Positions 17,099 to 26,817 are shown, counted from the first letter of the stretch. The stretch: DNA of 64,000 bases from an uncultured Photobacterium sp. (GCF_947039875.1 NZ_CAMRAN010000013.1:1-64000); one strand, 5' to 3'. Notes: generated by a model from the letters alone, not told the origin. Program-made: numbers and translations.

Positions 17099-18933
17099 TG
17101 CAAGAAACACAGCAACATCGCTACAGCGTGGGTATTGACTTAGGCACAACACATTGTGTGTTGTCTTATATCGATCTTGAAAATGAAAACGCTGATGTGA
17201 CAGTAATGGCTATTCCACAATTAACCACGCCTGGTAATGTGGAAGATAAAAACCAATTACCGTCATTTATGTACCAAGCCCATGAATCAGAATTAGCTGA
17301 AGGTGATACGGCACTTCCTTGGAATGCAAAACCCAATGCTATTGTTGGTGCGATGGCGCGAAATTTAGGTAGTAAGACTCCTATTCGTCTTATTTCCAGT
17401 GCAAAAAGTTGGCTTTGTCATGGTGGTGTAAACCGTCGCGAAGCATTTTTGCCACTCAATAGCCCAGAAGAAGTCGTTAAAGTATCGCCATTAGAAGCAA
17501 CACAAAAGTACCTTGAGCACATGGCTGATGCGTGGAATTTCCAATATCCTGAAACGCCTATTTGTGATCAAGACGTCACAATCACAGTACCTGCATCATT
17601 TGATCCAGCTGCACGTGAATTGACCGCAGAAGCAGCACGCAATGTTGGCTTTAAGCACCTAACCTTGCTTGAAGAACCACAAGCGGCAGTTTATAGCTGG
17701 ATCAAAAATAACGACGAAAACTGGCGTGACCAAGTTGCTGTTGGCGATATCATTCTAGTGATCGATATCGGTGGTGGTACAACAGATTTATCGTTAGTTG
17801 CTGTTACTGAAGAAGATGGTAATTTAACCCTTAACCGTGTTGCTGTTGGCGATCACATCCTTCTGGGTGGTGATAACATGGATCTTGCTCTCGCTTATCG
17901 CTTAAAGATGAAGCTTGCGCAAGAAGACAAACAATTACAGCCATGGCAAGTACTCGCCATTACTCATGCATGTCGCGACGCTAAAGAAGCATTACTGAAC
18001 GATGCAGAGTTACAATCAATGCCGATTGTTGTTCCTAGCCGTGGCTCTAAACTATTGGGCGGTACGTTACAAACTGAACTGACCCAAGAAGAAGTGCAAC
18101 AAACGCTAGTTGAAGGTTTCTTCCCTCAAACAGCAATTGAAGAACTACCAGTACAAACAGCCCGTGGTGCATTAACCCAAATGGGTCTGCCATATGCACA
18201 AGATGCTGCGGTATCACGCCATGTTGCAGGTTTTTTAAGCCGTCAAAACCAAGCTGTTGAAGAGTTATTTGCACAATATGAACAACAGCATGAAGGCTTT
18301 ATTCGCCCGACGGCTATTTTGTTTAACGGTGGCGTACTTAAATCTTCATTACTATCAGATCGCTTGTTATCAACCATCAATAGGTGGTTAACAACGGCTG
18401 GTTCAACTGAAGCGAAACTACTTTCAGGTCTTGATCTTGATCTGGCGGTAGCAAGTGGTGCGTCATATTACGGCTCTGTACGTCGTGGTAAAGGTGTACG
18501 TATTCGTGGTGGTATCGCTAGTAGTTACTACGTTGGTATTGAAAGTGCAATGCCAGCAATTCCAGGAATGGAACCGCCATTAGAAGCACTATGTGTTGCT
18601 CCTTTTGGTATGGAAGAAGGCAGTCAAGCTGATGTACCAAGCCAAGAGTTTGGTTTGATTATCGGCCAGCCAGTACAATTTAAATTCTTTGGTTCAACGG
18701 TACGTCGTGATGATGTTGCAGGTACACACCTTGATTGGTGGCAACCAGAAGAAATGGAACAATTACCGACAATTCAAATGACATTACCTGTCTCTGAAGG
18801 TCGTAGCGCTGGTGAGGTTGTTCCGGTTAAACTTGCCTCGCATGTTACTGAACTGGGTATGTTATGCCTTGAAGCTATCGCGACCGATAATGGTCAAAAA
18901 TGGCAAGTCGAATTTGACGTTCGCGAAGCGTAA
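17098..18933 (+). CDS. Divergent Hsp70 family protein (short form)
   Basis: 611-residue protein with the Hsp70/actin-type ATPase fold. Phosphate motif 1 is GIDLGTTHC near residue 12, phosphate 2 is VIDIGGGTTDLS, and the adenosine motif is ILFNGGVLKSSLL. The sequence outside these motifs is far from DnaK. The C-terminal part is short and ends near EFDVRE, without the long lid tail of DnaK. No J-domain or GrpE gene is next to it. It starts on the A of the upstream stop (TAATG) and is followed by a strong hairpin before a second Hsp70. A chaperone role with DUF2760 as membrane partner is inference. Confidence 0.88.
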   Translation: MQETQQHRYSVGIDLGTTHCVLSYIDLENENADVTVMAIPQLTTPGNVEDKNQLPSFMYQAHESELAEGDTALPWNAKPNAIVGAMARNLGSKTPIRLISSAKSWLCHGGVNRREAFLPLNSPEEVVKVSPLEATQKYLEHMADAWNFQYPETPICDQDVTITVPASFDPAARELTAEAARNVGFKHLTLLEEPQAAVYSWIKNNDENWRDQVAVGDIILVIDIGGGTTDLSLVAVTEEDGNLTLNRVAVGDHILLGGDNMDLALAYRLKMKLAQEDKQLQPWQVLAITHACRDAKEALLNDAELQSMPIVVPSRGSKLLGGTLQTELTQEEVQQTLVEGFFPQTAIEELPVQTARGALTQMGLPYAQDAAVSRHVAGFLSRQNQAVEELFAQYEQQHEGFIRPTAILFNGGVLKSSLLSDRLLSTINRWLTTAGSTEAKLLSGLDLDLAVASGASYYGSVRRGKGVRIRGGIASSYYVGIESAMPAIPGMEPPLEALCVAPFGMEEGSQADVPSQEFGLIIGQPVQFKFFGSTVRRDDVAGTHLDWWQPEEMEQLPTIQMTLPVSEGRSAGEVVPVKLASHVTELGMLCLEAIATDNGQKWQVEFDVREA

Positions 18934-18945
18934 TAACTTATACAG

Positions 18946-18976
18946 CGGCGCACTTTATAGTGCGCCGTTTATTTAT
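18946..18976 (+). terminator. Hairpin between the two Hsp70 genes
   Basis: CGGCGCAC / GTGCGCCG with a 6-base loop, followed by TTTATTTAT. It is probably a partial terminator that lowers expression of the second Hsp70 gene; a separate promoter could also lie in 18977-19093. Confidence 0.75.
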
Positions 18977-19093
18977 CTGGCCAATGAAACATGTCAGCGG
19001 GCTATATTCTTCTAATTTTCACCCGAAAAAACTGACACATCAATCGTTTCCCATCAGGCTATTTTCTCATTGCAATTATTTTATGGAGTCAGC

Positions 19094-21964
19094 ATGCCTT
19101 CATCTTCCCCACGTTACCTTGTTGGTATTGATCTTGGTACAACACACACCGTTGTCGCTTATTGTGAAATCACGGATGCGTTAGAAACAAGCCCAATGCA
19201 TATTTTTGACATCGACCAATTAATAGCTCCAGGCGAAGTTGCACGTAAGCCTCTCTTGCCCTCATTCCGTTATCATCCAGCGGAAGGTGAAATGGACGCC
19301 ACTCAATTAGTATTACCTTGGAATGCTGAGCCTGTAAACGGTGAAATTCCAAGTGTCATTATTGGTGAATTTGCGCGTGAGTTAGGTGCAAAAGTTGAAG
19401 GTCGCCAAGTTGTCAGTGCGAAAAGTTGGTTATCACATCAACATGTTGATCGTAATGAAGCAATATTACCTTGGTCATCAACGGCCTCAACGTCTGATGT
19501 AAAGAAAGTCTCGCCCGTTATTGCTAGTGCAAGTTACCTTAATCATGTCCGCCAAGCGTGGGACTATCATCATAAAAATGACAAACTTGCCCAACAAGAA
19601 GTGGTCATTACCGTTCCGGCCTCTTTTGATGAGTCAGCACGCGCACTGACACTAGAAGCTGCAGAATTGGCAGGATTAAAGAAAGTATTACTACTGGAAG
19701 AGCCACAAGCGGTGTGTTACGACTGGTATGCCCAAAACCGTCAACAAGCTGATGAATTATTAAAAGACATTCCATTATTGATGGTGTGCGATGTCGGCGG
19801 TGGTACTACCGATTTAAGTTTAATCAAAGTCGGCACTGATGAAGGTAAATTGACCCTTGATCGTATTGGGGTTGGCGATCACTTAATGTTAGGCGGCGAT
19901 AATCTCGATTTAGCATTAGCACACGTTGCCGAACAACGATTACATGGCGAATCTAAAAAACTCAGCCCTGCCGCGTTATCAAAGCTAATTCAGCAAACGC
20001 GAAAAGTGAAAGAAAAGTTATTATCAGGTAATGCGCCAGATAACGCCAAAGTAACCATGCTAGGCAGTGGCTCACGTTTGATTGGTGGTGCTAAAAGTAT
20101 TGAGCTAAACCGTGAAGAAGTGCATAGCATCGCCCTTGATGGCTTTTTCCCTATCACCGCATTTACAGATCAACCGAACCAACGTCAAGCAGCGATGGTT
20201 GAGTTTGGACTTCCCTATGCAGCGGATCCAGCTATCAGTAAGCATGTAGCACAATTTATTGATCTGCATGACAATGTCTGTCGTGAAGCGTTTAATGATT
20301 TTAACCTGCATCACCCTGATTCAATCATTATTAGTGATGATCAACCTGCAATTCCAGTTGCCGTACTGCTCAATGGTGGTGTGTTTAACAGCCCCCTACT
20401 GTCAGCACGTACGCTAGATATTATTTCTCGCTGGCGCGGTGCTCCAGTTACTGAACTTAAAAACCTCCACCCTGATTTAGCGGTTGCCTTTGGCGCTGTT
20501 GCTTATGCCAAAGCACGTCATGGCGCACAACTCAAAATTGGTGGTGGTTCTGCCCGTTCATTTTTCCTCACTATTGGTGAAAACAAAGGTACCAAGCAAG
20601 GAATTTGTTTATTACCAAAGGGAATTGAAGAAGGTGTCGAAATTACGCTAACTCACCGTAAATTTGCATTAACATTAGGTGAGCCAGTACGATTTAACTT
20701 AGTTTCCTCAACGAATGATAAGCATCACGATGTTGGTGAACTGATTGAAATCGTCGGTGATGGTTATATTAGCCTGCCGCCGTTCATTGCAACCTTAGAC
20801 AGTGATCGTGATCGTGACCTACTGGCTGCGAACCAAAAAGATCGTGAAGAAGTAACCCTAGCTTGCCAGCTAACTGAAGTAGGCACCCTGCAAATTGAAG
20901 CAGTTAGCCTTAATGATAATGGCAAACGTTGGAAAGTTGAATTTGCTATTCGTAAAGACTTAGCCCGATTAAATCGTACTAACAATGACAGTGATAGCAC
21001 GCTTGCAGAAAGTGAACTTCCAGCACGCATGCCTGATGCCATTGATGCGATTAAAAAAGTCTTTGGTGGCACTAAAGCCGCAGATAATAAAGCAGTAAAA
21101 ACATTACGTAATGATCTTGATAAAATCTTGGGCAAACGTGACGCATGGGAAACGCCATGTTTACGTGAACTAGCAAATGCGTTACTTGATAGTAAGAAAC
21201 GTCGTCGACGCTCTGATCTTCATGAACGTAATTGGTTAAAACTTACGGGCTTTACTATGCGTCCAGGCTTTGGCTATCCTGCGGATGAATATCGTATGGA
21301 GCAGATCTGGCAGTTATATCAACACGGGATTCAATTTGATACCAATACTCAAACTTGGTGTGATTGGTGGATATTCTGGCGTCGTGTCGCTGGTGGCTTA
21401 TCGCAAGAACAACAGCTTGTTATCTATAAAGACATCGCTAAATACATTACGCCTGGCGCAAGTCGTAACGCTAAGCTTAATAAAGAGCTCCAAGAACGTA
21501 GCTACGAAGACATGGTACGCTTAGCGGCTTCTTTAGAGCACTTACCGTTTGATAAGAAGCTACAGCTGATTGAGTGGTTATTTGGTCGTTTACAGAAAAC
21601 CCAATATGCACAAGCACATTGGTGGGCTATTGGCCGCATTGCAACACGTTCACCTTTCTATGGCAGTGTTCATAACCTATTGTCAGCTGAGCATGTCTCT
21701 TACTGCTTACCAGAACTAATGAATTATGATTGGCGTAAAGAGTCATACATTGGTTTTGCTGCAGTAATGATGACGCGTATGACAGGCGATCGCACACTAG
21801 ACATTAGCGATGAACTACGCCAACAAGTCATTACTAAGTTAAAACAAAGCAAAGCCCCTGATAGTTGGATCGAAATGGTATCTGAGGTCAAAATATTGAC
21901 AGAAGCAGAAACCAAACGCGTATTTGGTGATGCGTTGCCCAATGGATTACGCCTTATTGGGTAA
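19094..21964 (+). CDS. Divergent Hsp70 family protein with long C-terminal (DUF3731-type) domain
   Basis: 956 residues. The first ~620 form an Hsp70-like ATPase with GIDLGTTHTVV (residues 11-21), VCDVGGGTTDLSL and VAVLLNGGVFNSPLL. It is clearly related to the preceding protein, sharing AKSWL, EEPQA, GDHLMLGGDNLDLALA and a matching C-terminal KRWKVEFAIRK. A further ~310 residues, rich in Trp, Arg and Lys, resemble DUF3731, which is known fused to such Hsp70s. The ATG at 19094 has GGAG five bases upstream; the earlier in-frame TTG is not needed. It is the last gene of the cluster, followed by a terminator. The role is unknown. Confidence 0.88.
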   Translation: MPSSSPRYLVGIDLGTTHTVVAYCEITDALETSPMHIFDIDQLIAPGEVARKPLLPSFRYHPAEGEMDATQLVLPWNAEPVNGEIPSVIIGEFARELGAKVEGRQVVSAKSWLSHQHVDRNEAILPWSSTASTSDVKKVSPVIASASYLNHVRQAWDYHHKNDKLAQQEVVITVPASFDESARALTLEAAELAGLKKVLLLEEPQAVCYDWYAQNRQQADELLKDIPLLMVCDVGGGTTDLSLIKVGTDEGKLTLDRIGVGDHLMLGGDNLDLALAHVAEQRLHGESKKLSPAALSKLIQQTRKVKEKLLSGNAPDNAKVTMLGSGSRLIGGAKSIELNREEVHSIALDGFFPITAFTDQPNQRQAAMVEFGLPYAADPAISKHVAQFIDLHDNVCREAFNDFNLHHPDSIIISDDQPAIPVAVLLNGGVFNSPLLSARTLDIISRWRGAPVTELKNLHPDLAVAFGAVAYAKARHGAQLKIGGGSARSFFLTIGENKGTKQGICLLPKGIEEGVEITLTHRKFALTLGEPVRFNLVSSTNDKHHDVGELIEIVGDGYISLPPFIATLDSDRDRDLLAANQKDREEVTLACQLTEVGTLQIEAVSLNDNGKRWKVEFAIRKDLARLNRTNNDSDSTLAESELPARMPDAIDAIKKVFGGTKAADNKAVKTLRNDLDKILGKRDAWETPCLRELANALLDSKKRRRRSDLHERNWLKLTGFTMRPGFGYPADEYRMEQIWQLYQHGIQFDTNTQTWCDWWIFWRRVAGGLSQEQQLVIYKDIAKYITPGASRNAKLNKELQERSYEDMVRLAASLEHLPFDKKLQLIEWLFGRLQKTQYAQAHWWAIGRIATRSPFYGSVHNLLSAEHVSYCLPELMNYDWRKESYIGFAAVMMTRMTGDRTLDISDELRQQVITKLKQSKAPDSWIEMVSEVKILTEAETKRVFGDALPNGLRLIG

Positions 21965-21981
21965 TTAACTTAAAACAATAC

Positions 21982-22014
21982 AATAAAGGGAGGTTCAGCC
22001 TCCCTTTATTTTAC
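21982..22014 (+). terminator. Terminator of the Hsp70 cluster
   Basis: AATAAAGGGAGG / CCTCCCTTTATT with a 5-base loop (TTCAG), then TTTA. Confidence 0.9.
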
Positions 22015-22295
22015 TGCATATATTCAATCTAATATTCCTTATTTAAAAACAAGATGAAATTAACTACTTTTTGATTAAAAACAGAAGCTTTTTATTTTAA
22101 GTTTCTATTTTTAATGCGAAATTAAACCATAATAATAATTCTATTAATCTTCTGTTAAGGTTCACATTGCTATTGTCTTGCTAACAGCATTTGTTTACTT
22201 GTTATATATCTAACAAGTCGACCGTTTTTCAAGCATTGAGTGGACGAATTGGAAAGACCATTATCCCGCTCTTAAAAATTAAAATAGGCAAGACT

Positions 22296-22499
22296 ATGAC
22301 AAATACACAATATGATTTAATCGCACAACGTATCTTTAAATCAGAAAACCAACGCGTTGCTGTTGCTGCAGTCGTGTTTGATGGGCTATCAAGCTACGAA
22401 GCAGAGAAGCGTTATGAGCTACCAAAAGGCACACTATCTCGCAACGTTCGTAAATATAAAAATGAAGTACAATACATTGAGTCTGTTTCTGCAGCTTAA
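22296..22499 (+). CDS. Small putative helix-turn-helix protein
   Basis: 67 residues beginning MTNTQYDLIAQRIF. The segment VVFDGLSSYEAEKRYELPKG, then TLSRNVRKY, reads like a helix-turn-helix of the TrfB/KorA kind, in which a cryptic promoter-binding helix follows a short turn. This suggests a small DNA-binding regulator. I have no specific family match. The start at 22296 has AGG eight to ten bases upstream; the upstream extension to 22191 has no coding look. The 280-base leader gap (22015-22295) is AT-rich with no other feature seen. The gene has its own terminator. Confidence 0.6.
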   Translation: MTNTQYDLIAQRIFKSENQRVAVAAVVFDGLSSYEAEKRYELPKGTLSRNVRKYKNEVQYIESVSAA

Positions 22500-22582
22500 T
22501 TGTTAAATATATTATTTATAACTGTTCCAATATACTTAGGTATATATAAAATAAAATAATCATCCTCAGTTATAAGTTAAAT

Positions 22583-22616
22583 AAAAGAGAATGTAGCTCT
22601 ACATTCTCTTTTTTAA
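22583..22616 (+). terminator. Terminator after the small HTH gene
   Basis: AAGAGAATGTAG / CTACATTCTCTT with a tight loop, then six T. The A-rich left side lets it also serve the convergent ABC genes. Confidence 0.88.
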
Positions 22617-22641
22617 TAACATTAATAATAATATTTCAAAT

Positions 22642-23472
22642 TTAATCACCGCTTCTTAAATAAACACTTGTCTTAAATAGACCTACCGCAGCAATTAATA
22701 ACCCTAATAATGTTATCGTTCCTATACTTACTAATGTATGCCAAGGCTGATCACTGGTTAAAATATTAAATGCCAAATTACTGACGCTGTTTAACCACCC
22801 CCCTATTGCCATTGAATCAAACAACATGTAACTAATGAACTTAATGAGTGTTATTGCAACAAACAACACTAACAATGGGTGCTCTGTTAACTGAGAAGCA
22901 CAAAAAATTATGCAGGCAATCGGCAATAACGCTAAACTCATTGCCGCCATCATTGAGATAAACTGACTCCAGTGCAATACAATAGCAACAAAAGAAAGTG
23001 AATTCTCAGCCAGCATATCTGCAGGCATCATCCACATAGCAACAAGCCATACAGCAACATCCACAAACAATAAGAATAATGATGAAAGTAATGGAATAAC
23101 GACAAGTGCGACCAATAACTTAATCGCTATTGCTTTACTATCACTCACGGGCATTGAATGCCAAAAAGCCAACGTGCCTTCTTTACGTTCTTTTGCAAGC
23201 GCTCGCGCTGAATAAGTAAAAAAACTCAGCAATGAAATAATACCAGCAATGAAAAAAGAGACCGATCCGACAACACCTGCAAATGATGAGGCGACAATTG
23301 GCGGTTGCCAACCATCAATATTATTCATCTGAATATTAAAAGAGAAATCATTAATATTACTTAAAACCATAACCACTAATAGCGTTGCAAATAACGCTAA
23401 AAATAGGGGTAACCGTATAATTATTTTATGCTCTAATAATTCATTTCTTACTAAGGTATAACTCTGTTTCAT
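22642..23472 (-). CDS. ABC-2 type transporter permease
   Basis: 276-residue polytopic membrane protein with about six hydrophobic segments. The cytoplasmic loop RALAKERKEGTLAFWHSMPVS, of the type seen in ABC-2 export permeases of the NatB/YtrC kind, follows the second segment. Its ATG overlaps the stop of the upstream ATPase gene by four bases (ATGA), so the two are translationally coupled and should form one exporter. The substrate cannot be inferred. No regulator or accessory subunit gene is present. Confidence 0.85.
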   Translation of the reverse strand: MKQSYTLVRNELLEHKIIIRLPLFLALFATLLVVMVLSNINDFSFNIQMNNIDGWQPPIVASSFAGVVGSVSFFIAGIISLLSFFTYSARALAKERKEGTLAFWHSMPVSDSKAIAIKLLVALVVIPLLSSLFLLFVDVAVWLVAMWMMPADMLAENSLSFVAIVLHWSQFISMMAAMSLALLPIACIIFCASQLTEHPLLVLFVAITLIKFISYMLFDSMAIGGWLNSVSNLAFNILTSDQPWHTLVSIGTITLLGLLIAAVGLFKTSVYLRSGD

Positions 23473-24344
23473 TGTACGGTCTCCTGCTGTTTCGCTAAAA
23501 ATATATCAGCAAGGCTGGGTTGGCTAATATCACCTAACAATGCCAATTGAGAAATATCAGCATCTTCAAATAACAATCGATATTGGCCTAATTGACAATT
23601 AACCGTTAGTGGGTTGAGTTGTTTGGCAGCGGTAATATGTTCATCATTCACCGATAAAATAGTAAATTCGCTCGCTAATGAAGATAGTGGCGCTTGTAAT
23701 ACCGCTTGGCCATTTTTAAGTACTAAAACATCTGTCAGCAAATGTGCAATCTCATTCACTTCATGGCTCGCTATGATTAATGCTCGCTCACCTTCTGCAA
23801 ACCATGCCATCAAGGTACGATAAAATGTCGAACGATACATAAGATCAAGCCCTAATGTCGGTTCATCTAAAATAAGCACATTGACGTTCGTTGCCATCAC
23901 CAACGCCAAATGTAACTGCACTTTCATACCTTTTGATAAGGCTTTTATTTTACTATTAAGCTTAATCTTAGTTTGCGCTAAATACTGAACCATCTTTTGT
24001 TGTTCAAAACGCGGATGGACACCCATGGTATATGCCATTAATTGCTTTACTGTCATCCATTCAGGTAAAGACTCAGCATCAGAAATATAAGCAAGATGTT
24101 TAACTATTTTGTCGCGATTTTTTTCAGGCGATAAATTAAAAATACTCAATGCGCCGGTACAACTATGCATACCCAGCAAAGTTTTAATTAAGGTTGATTT
24201 ACCTGCACCATTATGGCCAAGTAAACCAAGGACTTGCCCACTAGATAAACTAAAGCTAATGTTTTCTAATGCTTTTTTATCATGATAAGACTTAGTAATG
24301 TGTTGAGCTTTAATAAAAGGTTCATCACAGTTTATATTACTCAC
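23469..24344 (-). CDS. ABC transporter ATP-binding protein
   Basis: 291-residue ATPase subunit. Walker A is GLLGHNGAGKSTL. The signature is LSKGMKVQLHLALVM, a variant of LSGGQ found in the NatA/YtrB/CcmA group. Walker B is VLILDEPTLGLD and the switch region is IIASHEVNEIA. It probably pairs with the downstream permease as a drug, peptide or lipid exporter. The start is GTG at 24344, with AAGGA seven bases upstream. The first gene of the pair has no neighbouring GntR-type regulator, unlike the classical ytr operon. Confidence 0.9.
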   Translation of the reverse strand: MSNINCDEPFIKAQHITKSYHDKKALENISFSLSSGQVLGLLGHNGAGKSTLIKTLLGMHSCTGALSIFNLSPEKNRDKIVKHLAYISDAESLPEWMTVKQLMAYTMGVHPRFEQQKMVQYLAQTKIKLNSKIKALSKGMKVQLHLALVMATNVNVLILDEPTLGLDLMYRSTFYRTLMAWFAEGERALIIASHEVNEIAHLLTDVLVLKNGQAVLQAPLSSLASEFTILSVNDEHITAAKQLNPLTVNCQLGQYRLLFEDADISQLALLGDISQPSLADIFLAKQQETVQ

Positions 24345-24703
24345 ATGGAATCCTTAGTAGCCACTAAATTGAAATAATATTTATTAATAACACAAACAAA
24401 TTGCTTTATAAATTGATGGCTTACAAAATAGCACCTTTAAAATAAAACAACGTTTAATTATAAGGCACCAATAAACGACAATAATACGAGCTTAATAATG
24501 AAAAATAAGGCGAGAGTATACAGAACTACTATAACTAGCTCTGTATACTGAATAAGTGGTTAATATAAAAATGTAACTTACTATATTAAAATAAGAAGGC
24601 TGTAATCGAAATTACCAATAAATATAGTATTAAAACATTGGCAGTATAAACATAATTATATTGCAATAACTAAACATTTAAGTTTAATCATTGATTTATA
24701 TCG
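24345..24703. other. Intergenic region with no gene seen
   Basis: 359 strongly AT-rich bases between the ABC operon start and the next minus-strand gene. It must hold the ABC promoter on the minus strand. I see no RNA gene, operator palindrome or open frame of note. Confidence 0.4.
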
Positions 24704-25018
24704 CTATTCAGCTTGATTAGGTAAATTTTCAATAACAAGATCGTGTGGTGACACATCATCTTTTTCCATCATCGCTAAAATCTCAATCATACGGGAATGA
24801 CGTGATTCTTGTTTAAACTCATGTAGAACAGCAATCAGGTTATTTATTTTTTGTAGGGGGATACGCTTGATTACTGCTTTTTGGCGACCTGGTACTTCAT
24901 CAGCAAAATCAATTAAAATTTGACGATAGTCAACACGAGCTTCCTTTGCCTCACCTGTTGCTTCTACACTTTTTAACATCGCACTGAGCGCTTTTTCTGC
25001 AGCTGCGAAACTGTCCAT
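24704..25018 (-). CDS. Conserved-looking hypothetical protein
   Basis: 104 residues, not recognised. It looks soluble, helical and charged, with no signal peptide or membrane segment. An N-terminal MDSFAAAEKALSAML is followed by a basic stretch, GRQKAVIKRIPLQKIN, and an acidic C-terminus. I chose the ATG at 25018 because AGG lies seven bases upstream and the longer frame's first 18 residues look like translated leader. It stands alone, so the context gives no hint of its role. Confidence 0.65.
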   Translation of the reverse strand: MDSFAAAEKALSAMLKSVEATGEAKEARVDYRQILIDFADEVPGRQKAVIKRIPLQKINNLIAVLHEFKQESRHSRMIEILAMMEKDDVSPHDLVIENLPNQAE

Positions 25019-25479
25019 TAATAACCTCGGATAATAATACAAATTTGCTTTGAACATGAAATTGCAAAGCATGCATTGATAAAATGAACAACCTTAATAT
25101 GAAAATTTAACATTGCTCTATATTTAGCTAAATGAAATTAATAACCTCAGATGAATAAATGAGATTGGTGTTTTCCCACCAACACACTTTAAAGTGATAT
25201 TTTCACATTAAAGACTCTTTTATTATAATTGATCTTTTCATTTTCGTGTAACAGGGGACGCTACTTCCGTGAATATTACTCTGACTTAGCTTTATTGTGA
25301 ACACTAATTTAAAAAAAATCGTCAATTTATTCACTCTAAATTGAATATATGTCCTTTTTGACTCGGTTTCTCGTACAACATCACATATTATTATCCAATA
25401 CTGTATCTAATTCCTCTTAATAAAAGAGGAATAATCAACTATAGTTAGCCCAAATTTATCATTTCATAATAGGCAAACT
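25019..25479. other. Intergenic region between divergent genes
   Basis: 461 AT-rich bases holding the promoters of the 104-residue hypothetical gene and of the RNase T2 gene. Short repeats such as two copies of TTAATAACCTC near 25017 and 25138 are visible, but nothing supports a gene or RNA. Confidence 0.35.
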
Positions 25480-26505
25480 GTGCGTTCTCATTCTCTTTTA
25501 ATTACCGTTATTGTCGGTAATATCATTTCTTTATCTAGTTTTGCTGCAAATGCATCAATTCAATCATCAGGTAGCTTTACCTCAAATGGCACTTGTGAGG
25601 CATACCAGTCTTTTCGTAAGCAAACCAACCCAGATAACACTCAACTTGTTAACAACAAGCAATATGCAATCAAAGCTATTAATGAAAAAGAATTTGATTG
25701 GATCCAAATACTTATTCCCAACGCATCTCCTGCTATGCGTTGGGTCAGTAAATCATGTGGTACAGCACAGTTTAATAGTGATGATCTCTCTAAATCTTCT
25801 ACTTCTACTTCTACTTCTACTTCTACTTCATTAAAAGCATCATCAAAAAGTTGTGACACCCGCAACGACTTTGATTCATATGTATTAGCATTAACATGGC
25901 AACCTGGATTTTGTGAACATGTTAACTACAGAGGTAATAAGCCTGAATGTACAGCCATTAATGACGGTAAATTAAGCATCACTAATTTAACCCTACATGG
26001 ATTATGGCCAAATAAAGCCAGCTGTGGCACAAAATATGGTTATTGTGATCGTTATTCTCGTCTCGATCTTTCAGCATCGACAATCAAAGAAATATCACCA
26101 TGGATGCCAAATTTTTACTACCAAACAAAATTTGGTGAATATGAGTGGAAAAAACATGGTGTTTGTCAAAACCTCGATGCTAATGACTACTTTTTAACAG
26201 CAACTAAGCTCGTTGAGAAAGTCGATGCTTCAGCAATTGGTCAATTTATCAAAGAAAATATTGGTAATAATGTCTCAACGGCTAGCTTTAAAAAGAATCT
26301 GATCTCTCATTTCGGTGCAGATGCCGTTGATCGTATCAGTTTATCCTGTAGCCAAGGTAAGTATCTGAATGAAGTTAGATTGAACATTGGTAAATCATTT
26401 AATGTTAACAATAGTGTTCAATCGTTACTTGAATCAGGTCCTAAAGGTCGTCCCTTCTACGGTAATTGTCATAAGAAAATACATATTGAGGCTGCAGGTA
26501 AGTAA
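25480..26505 (+). CDS. Secreted ribonuclease T2 family protein (RNase I-like)
   Basis: 341-residue precursor with a signal peptide (cleavage likely after about residue 25, near AANA-SIQ), so periplasmic or secreted. It degrades RNA. Both catalytic signatures are present: LTLHGLWPN (His173) and EYEWKKHGVC (Glu222, His226). Cysteines are numerous, as usual for the family. Residues 28-125 form an extra N-terminal module not found in E. coli RNase I, joined to the catalytic part by a Ser-Thr repeat linker. The start is GTG at 25480, with AGG seven bases upstream. It is monocistronic. Confidence 0.88.
   Translation: MRSHSLLITVIVGNIISLSSFAANASIQSSGSFTSNGTCEAYQSFRKQTNPDNTQLVNNKQYAIKAINEKEFDWIQILIPNASPAMRWVSKSCGTAQFNSDDLSKSSTSTSTSTSTSLKASSKSCDTRNDFDSYVLALTWQPGFCEHVNYRGNKPECTAINDGKLSITNLTLHGLWPNKASCGTKYGYCDRYSRLDLSASTIKEISPWMPNFYYQTKFGEYEWKKHGVCQNLDANDYFLTATKLVEKVDASAIGQFIKENIGNNVSTASFKKNLISHFGADAVDRISLSCSQGKYLNEVRLNIGKSFNVNNSVQSLLESGPKGRPFYGNCHKKIHIEAAGK
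25798..25827. repeat. In-frame hexanucleotide repeat (TCTACT)5
   Basis: Five perfect copies of TCTACT encode the Ser-Thr linker of the RNase T2 protein. Copy-number changes would lengthen or shorten the linker by two residues at a time without shifting the frame. Confidence 0.95.
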
Positions 26506-26529
26506 ACATTCTCATATTTGAATTTTCAC

Positions 26530-26570
26530 GATAATAAGAGAGTAATTAATTCTATCACTCTCTTATTATC
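26530..26570 (+). terminator. Hairpin after the RNase T2 gene
   Basis: A perfect 14-bp stem, GATAATAAGAGAGT / ACTCTCTTATTATC, 25 bases after the stop. There is no clean T-tract, so termination efficiency is uncertain. Confidence 0.6.
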
Positions 26571-26801
26571 TATAATGCCTAACTTTCTATACCAGACGCC
26601 TTAATTGCTATAATTTATCTCGTAAAACGATGATCAAACGAATAAATAAGATGATAAATAAAAATATAGCGCCGACTTTTTTTAATGGTCAAATCTCAAC
26701 ATACGATAATGCACATCGTACAATAGCATCCCTATAACTCCAACCGTGCTTCTTTTCAACATATTGATTAAAAAGAATAAAAACACGACGCCACACTATC
26801 G

Positions 26802-26817
26802 ATGTAACGTGTTACAT
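26802..26817. promoter_or_regulatory. Palindrome upstream of the AGCS symporter gene
   Basis: ATGTAAC-GT-GTTACAT is a perfect 7+7 inverted repeat in the 500-base gap before the symporter gene at 27072. A half-site, GGTTACATG, recurs near 26900. It looks like a dimeric regulator's operator. I cannot name the regulator. The rest of 26571-27071 is AT-rich with no gene seen. Confidence 0.5.
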
